64,000 nt of DNA from Rhodotorula mucilaginosa (taxonomy: Eukaryota; Basidiomycota; Microbotryomycetes; Sporidiobolales; Sporidiobolaceae): the NCBI GenBank assembly GCA_034406715.1, contig CP137867.1:682001-746000 (forward strand). The letters run 5' to 3'. The notes under the pieces are model-generated. The model had not been told where the DNA came from. It did not search any database and saw only the letters and a list, made by a program, of their open reading frames with translations. Shown piece after piece: positions 56,001 through 64,000 of this stretch. Position 1 is the first letter of the stretch. Each line of letters begins with the position of its first letter. Both the position numbers and the translations under genes were made by a program.

Positions 56001-56466
56001 GGCAGCAGCCGTAGTCGGCGCCGCCGGCGACGAGCCGACCGACGACCAAATCTCCATGGTCAGCGAGATGGGCTTCACGACGGCTCAAGCTCGCAAAGCT
56101 CTCCGCGAGACGGGCTGCAACATGGAGCGCGCGGTCGAATGGCTCTTCTCTCACCCGGACGACGACGGTTCGGAATCGGCTCCTGCACCTTCTGCGGCGG
56201 CCGGATCGAAGGACGCCCTGCCCGGCTCGAAGGACCTGCCCGCCAAGTATCGTCTCAAGGCGTTCATCTCGCACAAGGGACCTTCGGTACACTCCGGACA
56301 CTACGTCGCGCACGTTTGGACGGGGCAGGCGGATCAGTCGGGCGAGGGCAAGGGCAGCTGGATCCTGTTCAACGACGAGAAGGTTGTTCGGGCAGACGAG
56401 GGCGAACAAGCTGCAGCCAAGCTCATGCCGCTAGCATACGTCTACGTCTTTGAGCGTATCAAGTAG
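53025..56466 (+). CDS. UBP14: Ubiquitin carboxyl-terminal hydrolase 14 (USP5/isopeptidase T)
   Basis: Disassembles free polyubiquitin chains. N-terminal variant zinc finger: EECTQCFDTHDLPAGIDVC, then GRLHYEKTGHAVVV. Canonical ZnF-UBP: CAYEGCGLTSNLWLCLVC, GALGCGRQQYGGGGGNGHAL, TDTGHAVAVK. The Cys box MKNLGN|SCYMASSLQSLFSL is split by an intron between Asn and Ser-Cys. QQDAGEFLAHLLEYI follows, with Cys pairs at LECTEC and YNCPAC. Two UBA domains are EAMNQLLGMGFPEIRAKRAL and DDQISMVSEMGFTTAQARKA. The His box is GPSVHSGHYVAHVWTG, ending AYVYVFERIK. All catalytic residues are present; about 850 aa over about ten exons. Two ATGs are possible, 53025 and 53100 (MVAVPQALLSQL); the second is closer to the family's usual N-terminus. 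Confidence 0.93.
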
Positions 56467-56516
56467 TGGGGGAATGAAACCCGAAACCCTGCTTTCCACT
56501 CCTCACGCCTGACGAC

Positions 56517-58397
56517 CTAATATCCTACAACCAGCTTGCGCAGCTGCGGCAGACTCGTCACCAGGTCGCGCTCCGATTGCGGTGTGGGTCCCCAAATCCC
56601 GCCAGCTTGACTCCCCCCTTCGCCGATGTCGCCCGTCTCCCTGAGCATCCTGTCGCGCATGTCGGAGTGGAACGGCTCGCCCCAGCTGACCGCCATCCGG
56701 GTCTCGGGCGCTCCGTTCTCGGTACCGTCCGCTCCTCGCAGTGCCGGGCTGGGCTTGAAGCTCAGTGGCGCCGGCAAGATGTCGGCGAAGTGACGGGCAG
56801 CGAGCCGCGCCTGGATTTGCGCGAGCGGAAAGGGAATCACCTGCGAGTGGTGAAGTCAGCTTCCACTGTCCCTGCTGACAACGTGTGACTAGACTCACGA
56901 GGTACGGCGCCGTCAGGATGACCAGAGTCGGGTCCGGGACGTAAAACAAGAGTCGGTCGTCCAGATTGTGCACCCGCGTACCCGGAACCTCCTCTGCTGC
57001 CGGGTCGGCGAGAGTCTTCTCTCGGGATTCGCTGAACAGGGGCCGAGTGAGCGGAAAGGACTTGAAAGGTTCGTAGGCAGTGTCCGCAAACGGGTAGTGG
57101 TACAGGTACCCGGTGGCGAACATGCTGCGAGAGACGTGCTTGTTAGCCCACACCCTGTAGCGAACTCTTGCGCTCTACATACATGATGTCGATGTCGTCA
57201 AGACTCCTGCCGTCGATTAGCGTGACTGTGCCTTCCGATACCGACGCGATTGGCGCGACGGTGACGATGTCTGCATCATCCCCGCGGTGCGAGGTCGGCG
57301 TCGGTTCGCAGCCTTTCGACTCGACGGGGGCGCTTTCGCGAACCGACTGGTAGACCTTAGGCAGTTGGCTCATCGCGTCTCCCCCCTGGAGGGCTCGGTG
57401 CTGCACGACCTCCCGGACGATGTCGGAACCCGAAGCGGCAGATCCGACCACCAACAGATTCTACGACCACGTAGAATGGGCACCCGTGAGTGATGTGTGT
57501 GACGTTGTTGTGTCGCATACAGGTCGGAGGCTCACCTTGTGCTGGAACTGCTCGGGCGAGCGGTACCATTTGGCGTGAAGCAGGGAACCTGTGAAGGTCG
57601 AGAGCCCGGCGATCCGGGGTATGTACGGCTCGGAGTACTTTCCGTTGGCGATGAAGACGGTATCGAACTGGTCGCTGTCGACTTCCGACGCCCCTTTGAG
57701 CGTAGAGCCGGAGAAAGCGATCCATTTTCGACGTCCAGGTGGACCTTCTCGACCAAACCCGAGAGTCTCGTTCGGAGGAGTGGCAGCGGGCGGATCAGAA
57801 GGGAGCGTGTGTCGCAGCGACAGAACGCGCGTGTTGAACCGAATATACGGAAGAAGGGGCTTGGAGAACTCCTCGAGGTAGTCGAAGACCTCGTCATGGC
57901 GGCAAAACAACCCCTGCGAAAGGGAACTTTGGTTAGCTGCGCTCCCCAGGCGAGGCGAGCCCTCGATATCGATATCACAAAGCTTACGACGGAAGGAGGG
58001 AACCTGGGACCACCTCGATATTGCATGAGCGGTGTCGGCGTCTGCAGGGGGGGGCAAAAAAAGAAAGTGAGATGGGATGGATCAGGAAGTGCGCCGCCCG
58101 CCCAAGCAGATCACAATTCACGTTTGTCCGCAGCCCGTTGTAGACTGGATTCGGAGCAGGCGGGACGCCGATCTGGCCTTCTCCGGGCACCCGCAATCGA
58201 GCACTCCCCTCCGGGTCGAAGCTCACTTCGCATGGTCCAGCATGCTCGTCAAACTGCCAGATCCCGCCCACGCTCGAGCGCGCCTCAAAGCAGACTGGTT
58301 CGAGACCGGCTTCGAGAGCTTGTTGGACAGCGGCGAGTCCGGATGCCCCGGCTCCGATGATGAGCGCCCTTCGCTTGGTCGGAATCGCGTGCGGCAT
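56517..58397 (-). CDS. Flavin-containing monooxygenase (FMO-like), copy 1
   Basis: NADPH- and FAD-dependent monooxygenase. Start MPHAIPTKRRALIIGAGASG at 58397 carries the FAD motif GxGxSG (IIGAGASGLAAVQQALEAG), with VCFEARSSVGGIWQFDE. The FMO signature reads FTGSLLHAKWYR, the NADPH motif is LLVVGSAASGSDI, and the late motif is FATGYLYHYPF. The C-terminal region is VRVHNLDDRLLFYVPDP-like, then IPFPLAQIQARLAARHF, ending VVGY. Several introns; those after FQHK and DIDIM are matched in the neighbouring copy. No signal peptide or C-terminal membrane helix is evident, so it may be cytosolic, unlike animal ER FMOs. The substrate is unknown. Its 3' end converges on UBP14, 50 bp apart. Confidence 0.88.
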
Positions 58398-58946
58398 GTT
58401 CTCGCGCAGGACGAGAGGGGAGCAACAGACACCTTGTGCCAATCGCTGACCACACTGTGGCTGGAGTACGAAATGCTGCGAATTCAAGAGCCAGCGGAGC
58501 AATTTCGTCCAGCTTTCGCTTTCTCACGTCGTCTTCCTGCCCGACGATGGGGAGCTCGCGTAATCTGAGCTTACGCGACCGCAATAACACGCAGCAATCT
58601 CTTCGGCATCACATAATGACAGCTCCAAGTTCCGGATGCAACTGGAGACTTATAACCTTGATTCTCCGCGTCTCCAGCGCAGGCGAGGGAGACCGATGTT
58701 GCGAAAGCACGCCACTTTTCGGCGAATGGGAAAATCCTGACAGGACGCAAAGAGTGCGGGCAGCTTTGACCAATCACCAGCCACCAAGACAACAAATCGC
58801 CCATGCATATTTAGGGACGCAAGGTGCTTCGAGCGCGGAACGGAGCCCGAGGCCGACGGTTCTCGGGATCTCCTAGCTGGTGGTCGTGGGATGGCAGGAC
58901 CGCCGCGCAAAGCGTGCAAATGAACATCAAAAAGGGAAAGAATGAT
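58398..58946. other. Spacer between the tandem FMO genes
   Basis: 549 bp that should hold the copy-1 promoter and the copy-2 3' end. No gene-like content. Confidence 0.45.
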
Positions 58947-60828
58947 CTAGTATCCCAAGACCGCCTTCCGGAGTCCTTTCGCGCCTTTTCGCAGATCCCG
59001 CTCCGCCTCACTCGTGAGTCCCCAGATGGTCCTCTCGCCTCCGAGACCTCCACGATCCGCCGCGCCGCCCTGGCCAGCCTCCGACTGTCCATCATCGTCA
59101 TCATCTCTGACATCGCCCGTCTCACGCAACATGCGGTCGTGCAAGTCGAACTGCTTCGGGTGTCCGAGAGTCACAGTCTGCCTCGTCTCCGGTGCACCGT
59201 CTTCCTCCCCATTCGGACCTTCCATCGCCGGATTCGGCTTGAAGGTAAGTGGAGCAGGCAGACGCGACGACGAAGCGAAATGGAGGGCGGCGAGCCTAGC
59301 TTGAATCTGGGCGAGTGGGAACGGAATGACGAGGTATGGCAGACCGAGGAAAGCCAAGGTCGGATCGGGGAGGTAGAATAGCATTCGGTCGTCGAGGTGG
59401 TGGATGCGGAGACCTCCCTTTGCGCTCGGTCGGGGTGGGCTGTTGGCAAGCTCGTTCGGTTGTGGTGGGGCGAAGGTGAGCGGATGAGAAGAAAAGGGCG
59501 CGGATTCTGGCGAAAGAAAGGGGAAGGAGAAGTAGTATCCCGTCGCAAAGATGCTGCGGGAGGCTACATGTTAGCGGATCTTAGCACCACGGCGAGAGTT
59601 ACCCAAGCGTTACTTACATGCAGTCGACATCGTTGACGGATCGACCGTCCTCGAACTCGATTTCACGGCCCGCGATCTTCCGGATCGGAGGGAACACGCC
59701 GACCTCTTTCGAGTATTCCGGCGCGTCCGGCGCATCCCACGGGATGCCGAGGGCTGGGGGTGAACGAGCTGCTTGATAGATGCGCGGCAGACTTTCCGGC
59801 GGCACCGTTCCCGCCTCTCGGCGTGCATGAATCGAGGCAGCGAGTTCGCGGGTGATGTCGTAGCCGGAAGCGGAATTGCCGATGACGAGGACCGTCTGTG
59901 TGTAAAAGGAGACGATCGTTACTCAGGGCTCGCCTCCCTGACGCAGTCGAGGTAGAGTTTGCCGACCTTGTCCTCGAATTGCTTCGCGTTGCGGTACCAC
60001 CTCGCGTGACTCAGCTCTCCGGTGAAGGTCCGCAAACCTTCGGTGTAGGGAACGTAAGGTCGCGAGTAGTGTCCGTTCGCGACGAAGACGCAGTCGAATT
60101 GCCGAGATTCGAGCGGAGCATCGGGAGAGAGGGTGGACCGCCAGGAAGCGAACCACCTCCGCTGCCGGGGATGGTCAGCATCTCGCGACCTTTCGTCTTC
60201 CGTGTCGTCCTCGAGAGCCGGATCGCTTGGCAAGGTGTGTCGCACGGAGACGATTCGAGTGTTGAAGCTGATGTAGGGGAGCAAGGGCCAGGCGAATTCT
60301 TCGAGGTAATCTTGGACTTGATCGTGCCGGCAAAAGAGACCCTGTGCGCGCGGGTCACGCTTTAATCAGTCTGGGGATGTCTAGTCTGAAGAAGGTTTGA
60401 GAGCATGAAAGACGCACGACGGTGCGAGGAAAGTGCTGCTCTCGGTACATCATCAGGGTAGTCGGGACGTTCGTTCGCAGGCTAGCGTACATCGGACTCG
60501 GCGGTGGAAGACCGCGCTCGTCACTCTCTCCCGGCGTGTAGACTGACGCCTGCCCGTCGTCGCTAAAGTCCCACTTGCATGCCCCAGGGTCGGCATCGAA
60601 GCGCCATGCTCCTCCGACGCCTGGTCTCGCCTCGCAGCAGAAGGGCTCGAGTCCGGCTTCGAGAGCTTGTTGTATCGCTGCTAGGCCGCTGCTGCCTGCT
60701 CCGATGATCAAGGTCGTTCGTTTTCGCTTGCTCGAGGACGGTGACGGTGTTGCGGCAGGTGGGGCGCCCGGAATCGCTTCAAAGTCTGCGTCGGAACCGG
60801 CTGCTTTGACTGTCTGCGCTTGACCCAT
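58947..60828 (-). CDS. Flavin-containing monooxygenase (FMO-like), copy 2
   Basis: Paralogue of the adjacent gene in the same orientation. Start MGQAQTVKAAGSDADFEAIP at 60828, with a 35-residue leader that copy 1 lacks. Motifs are TLIIGAGSSGLAAIQQALEAG-like (FAD), EARPGVGGAWRFDAD, FTGELSHARWYR (FMO signature), TVLVIGNSASGYDITREL (NADPH) and IFATGYYFSFPF. The C-terminal half reads DDRMLFYLPDPTLAFLGLPY, IPFPLAQIQARLAALHF and TGDVRDDDDDGQ, ending RKAVLGY. Introns after FEDK and DVDCM fall at the same places as in copy 1, so this is a tandem duplication at the DNA level rather than two independent genes. The intact motifs suggest both are active. It is divergent from the PhoD gene. Confidence 0.87.
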
Positions 60829-61240
60829 AGCGTCGATTCGAATATTACTGTAGACCGAGGCTCGGCTGGCGGTCTCGGCAAGTGTACGTACGAGGTGACT
60901 TCGCGAATCGCTTCAGCAGCTCAGGGAGCTGATGAGTGCTTCCGCGCAACAAGTGCCACGTCACTACTACGGCAAAAGGTGATTGGCTGCGGCGTTTGCT
61001 CCGTTCCGCCGCCAAGGCTGTTCAAGGAGCCGCGTGAAAAAGTGCGCCGCGTCACTCTCGCCAACCTCGGAGCAAGCTGTCCCAGCAGCTCCCTCACTTT
61101 GGCCAGCGATCTCAGAGTCAGCACTTGCCGGACAGCAAAGCCCGAACTCAATCCAGTTTCACCGTCCGCCTCGCTCGGCGTGTTTACTCTGCGATCACCA
61201 AACACACCCGTCATCCTCAATTCCCCTTGAGTGACCGACC
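60829..61240. promoter_or_regulatory. Shared divergent promoter region FMO copy 2 / PhoD gene
   Basis: 412 bp between the two starts. No defined element recognised. Confidence 0.4.
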
Positions 61241-64000
61241 ATGGATGAGCCCGGTGAGCACCCGCTTGTAGGCAGTGAGCAGCTCTAAGGGTAATCCCCA
61301 TGCTGACCTGCGCCGTCTCCGGTGCCCCCTTTCCGCCATCTCAAACTCGATCCCGTGCCTTCCTGTTCCCATCGTCGTCGTCTCCTCTCCGGACCAAACT
61401 CGCTTGAAATCGCACAGGCTTTCACGCACGCCGCCGCGCCGAACACGAGCTCCGTCAAGCCGCCCAAGCTGGCACCCTCGGCCACTACGGCCTCGAGGTG
61501 ACCGCGCCGCTCGACGCTCCCGCCGCCTATCCGCCTTCGGGCGTGACCGTCCCGCCGTCCAACTATGACCCGACCACCGGCACCCTCATCAACGATGAAA
61601 AGACGGGCGCACCCTCGCCCAACACTGCCGCCAAGCCGGATCTCCAACACAACAGTACGATCCCCGTCGTCGAGCCGTTGCCGTCCCGGGACGATCATCC
61701 GAGAAGGATGAAGCCCTACCTCCAGCTCATGTGCGCCCTGATCTTTGACGTTCGTGTATCATACTCCATGCTGAACGAGATGACCCCGCCGGCAGGACCA
61801 ATCCGATGCTCCGGTACGACACGATCGTCGACGGCGTCTGGCACGGCTTCGCCATGCTCGTCGCGACCGATGAAGGCTCGGACTACTCGATCCCGCCCTT
61901 CCTCACCTACCAATGGGACACTACCGCCGGCGGTTTCGCCCACGTCCCGATCCACGAGCTGCCGCGTCCTGGTGTCGACGCTACCGAGCCCGGAGTCGAG
62001 ACGCGCTGGGCGCAGGGTTTGCGCTATTACGCTCACAACGGCCGCGCCGGGACGCACTCGTTCTGGCGCTTCAAGATCGAGATCCCGCTCGGCGAGCGCG
62101 AGGAAGAGATCTTCTACTCGGTCAATGTGCGCACTTCCTGCCTCTCTTTGTACTGCAACCGGCGGCGAGGCGCAGCAGCAGTCGCTGGACCGAAACCGAG
62201 CACTTACCTTCTGCGTATGCTTTGCTCTACAGGGTGGTCCCGAAAACTCGTTCTGGGTCCCGGCTCGCGACCAGCAGTTCCGAGTCATGTACCACTCTTG
62301 GTCAGTTTGCCATTCTCCACCTTCAGCGTCGAGCCCTTGCCTAACTGTTTGACGCTCTACTACAGCAACGGCTTTTCGTCCGGAGTCGACCAGAAGGCTT
62401 TCAACGGTCCCGATCCGCTGTGGCGCGACGTCCTGCTCAAGCATGCGCAGAAGCCTATCGTGAGCCTCCGTGCCCATCGCAAAAGGACACGCCACGCCAC
62501 GCCGTTCCAAAAAACTCACGCTGCCTGTCAATTCACAGCACGTCATGGTCGGCGGCGGCGACCAGCTCTACTGTGACCCGCTCACGAAAGAGCCCGAGAT
62601 CGCTCCGTGGATCAACGAGAGCGACAATTCGAAAAAGATTGCAGCGCCGCTCACGGCCGAAATGGAGACCGCTCTGCACCGGTTCTTCTTCAACTGGTGA
62701 GGAGCGATGAAGATTCGGCGCTTCTTGTTGACCGAGTCGCTCATTGTTTCGCCTTCCTGACAGGTACACCCACTGGTTCCGTTCCGGCGCGTTCGGTATC
62801 GCTACGGGTCGGATTCCGATGCTCAACATGCTCGACGACCACGACATGATGTGAGCGCCGTGTCGTACCAGACATTCCCCAACCCGATAGAAAGAAGCTG
62901 ACCCCATATATGGAACAGCGACGGATTCGGTTCTTACCCGGACGACCTGCAATCCTCGCCAGTCTTCAGCGCCATCGGAGCTGCCGGATACAAGTGGTTC
63001 CTTCTCTTCCAGAGTACGTTTCCCTCCAGGCTATGTCTATCTATGCGAGTCGGCCTTTCGTTGTTGACTCTCCCCTCCTCGGCGGCATTTTGCAGTGTTT
63101 ATCAACGACGACGTCGACGGCGCGACGTATGATCTGGCGACTGGCATCCCCAGCCAGAGCTCGCACTCGTCCAAGTCGCTCATCATCGGCGGCCCGGGCG
63201 CGTTCATCCCGTACCCGAACCATTCGTTCCTGTCGTGCCTCGGACCCAAGATGTACATCCTCATGATCGACTGGCGTTCCGAGCGTCGCTTCAACCAGTT
63301 GGCGAGTCAGACGACGTACGATCGGTGCGAGAAGGCGATCGACGCGTTGCCGCCTGGTGTCGAGCACCTCGTCGTACTCGTCGGTACGTTCTCTCTCTCT
63401 CTCAGCCGAATCGACGACCTAGTCGAGCTTCTGAGGACGCAGCCGCTGACAGTGGCCTTGACCTGCAGGTGTGCCGATTGCGTACCCGCGCATGGTCGCG
63501 CTCGAGCAGATGCTCGAGAAGAAGCTCAACCCCATGACGGTGCTGGCCAAGATTGGCGTCATGCCGTCAGGAGTCAACAAGTTCAACGCGTGAGTTCCGT
63601 CTGTCTCGTCCCTTCGATACATAGTGATCTTAGCTGACTTTTCGGTTGGTATACCTGGAACAGCGAGGCCGAGCTCAAGGACGACTTGGCAGACCACCCT
63701 TGCGCTGCGGATCACAAGAAGGAGCGCAACGCTCTCGTCCTGCGGTTCCAGAACATTGCCCAGCGGAAGCACCTCCGCATCTCGTTCATGTCTGGCGACG
63801 TGCACGCGACCGCCAACAGTCAGTTCAAGTCGACCAAGAAGATCGACCCGAGTCAGGATCCCAAGTTTATGCTGCAGAGTGAGCGCGATCTACTCGCCTC
63901 GGACGACATGAGGACCTGTCCGCTAATGTCTCCTGTGCTGCAGTCATCTCTTCGGCGATCGTCAACACGCCTCCGCCTCCTCCGGTCATCTGGCTGGTCT
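61241..64000 (+). CDS. PhoD-like metallophosphatase/phosphodiesterase, 3' end missing
   Basis: A 13-nt coding exon (ATGGATGAGCCCG at 61241) followed by a GTGAGC intron splices to GFHARRRAEHELRQAAQA. The family blocks come in order: LRYDTIVDGVWHGFAMLVA and FLTYQWDTT, FRVMYHS then CNGFSSGVDQKAF, HVMVGGGDQLYCDPLTKEP (metal-site Asp), FNWYTHWFRSG and MLNMLDDHDMIDGFGSYPDD (DDHD motif), YILMIDWRSERR, and RISFMSGDVHATANSQF (GDVH). These match the fungal PhoD-like branch of the metallophosphoesterases, which hydrolyse phosphoesters. At least ten introns are needed. No signal peptide is seen, so an intracellular enzyme is likely. The coding region continues past base 64000. Confidence 0.88.

Noticed and set aside
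1-64000. Mobile elements, viral fossils, CRISPR arrays, prokaryote-like operons
   Set aside because: No reverse transcriptase, transposase, integrase, terminal repeats, target-site duplications or regularly spaced repeats were seen; every sizeable coding region is an intron-bearing host gene.

Overview
This is ordinary nuclear chromosomal DNA from a GC-rich, intron-dense fungus. Introns are mostly 40-110 bp, start with GTRNGT, usually carry a CTGAC/CTGAT branch point and end in CAG/TAG. Genes are tightly packed on both strands. The gene set (CreC, a PHO81 with SPX and ankyrin repeats, an EGCrP2-type steryl-glucosidase, a Jsn1/Puf-type protein) together with the base composition suggests a basidiomycete yeast of the Rhodotorula/Sporidiobolales type. 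The species assignment is inference. I see no transposon, viral fossil, CRISPR array, rRNA or tRNA gene.

Layout. 0-10 kb: the 3' part of an unidentified gene, a Gfo/Idh/MocA oxidoreductase, a small hydrophilic LEA-like protein, N-terminal glutamine amidase (NTAQ1), the SWR1 subunit VPS72/YL1 and a small two-helix membrane protein. 10-24.5 kb: a DUF262 protein, an unidentified disordered protein, a two-RRM Pumilio protein and a GH5 steryl-glucosidase/glucocerebrosidase. 24.5-37 kb: CreC, an F-box/LRR-like protein, PHO81 and a CUE-domain (Cue5-like) protein. 37-50.9 kb: trifunctional C1-tetrahydrofolate synthase, a METTL2/Trm140 tRNA m3C methyltransferase, a BRCT protein with some Rap1-like features, tRNA endonuclease subunit SEN34 and an EI24-family membrane protein. 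51-64 kb: a Rieske-ferritin-like (DUF455) fusion, the deubiquitinase UBP14/USP5, two tandem flavin monooxygenases and a PhoD-like phosphatase that runs off the right end.

Themes. Several genes act in ubiquitin and protein turnover (NTAQ1, CreC, F-box, CUE, UBP14), in tRNA maturation (TRM140, SEN34) and in phosphate handling (PHO81, PhoD). They are scattered and do not form a metabolic cluster. Five closely spaced divergent gene pairs probably share promoters (NTAQ1/VPS72, DUF262/14334 gene, C1-THF synthase/TRM140, EI24/Rieske gene, FMO-2/PhoD).

Most interesting items: the single-chain Rieske plus di-iron ferritin-like protein, the eukaryotic DUF262 protein, the BRCT protein that may be a diverged telomere protein, the dual-start C1-THF synthase, coding micro-exons of 10-13 nt, and the gene-poor stretch 27.3-28.9 kb with two strong hairpins and an orphan exon-like segment. 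I did not find a convincing new multi-gene system.
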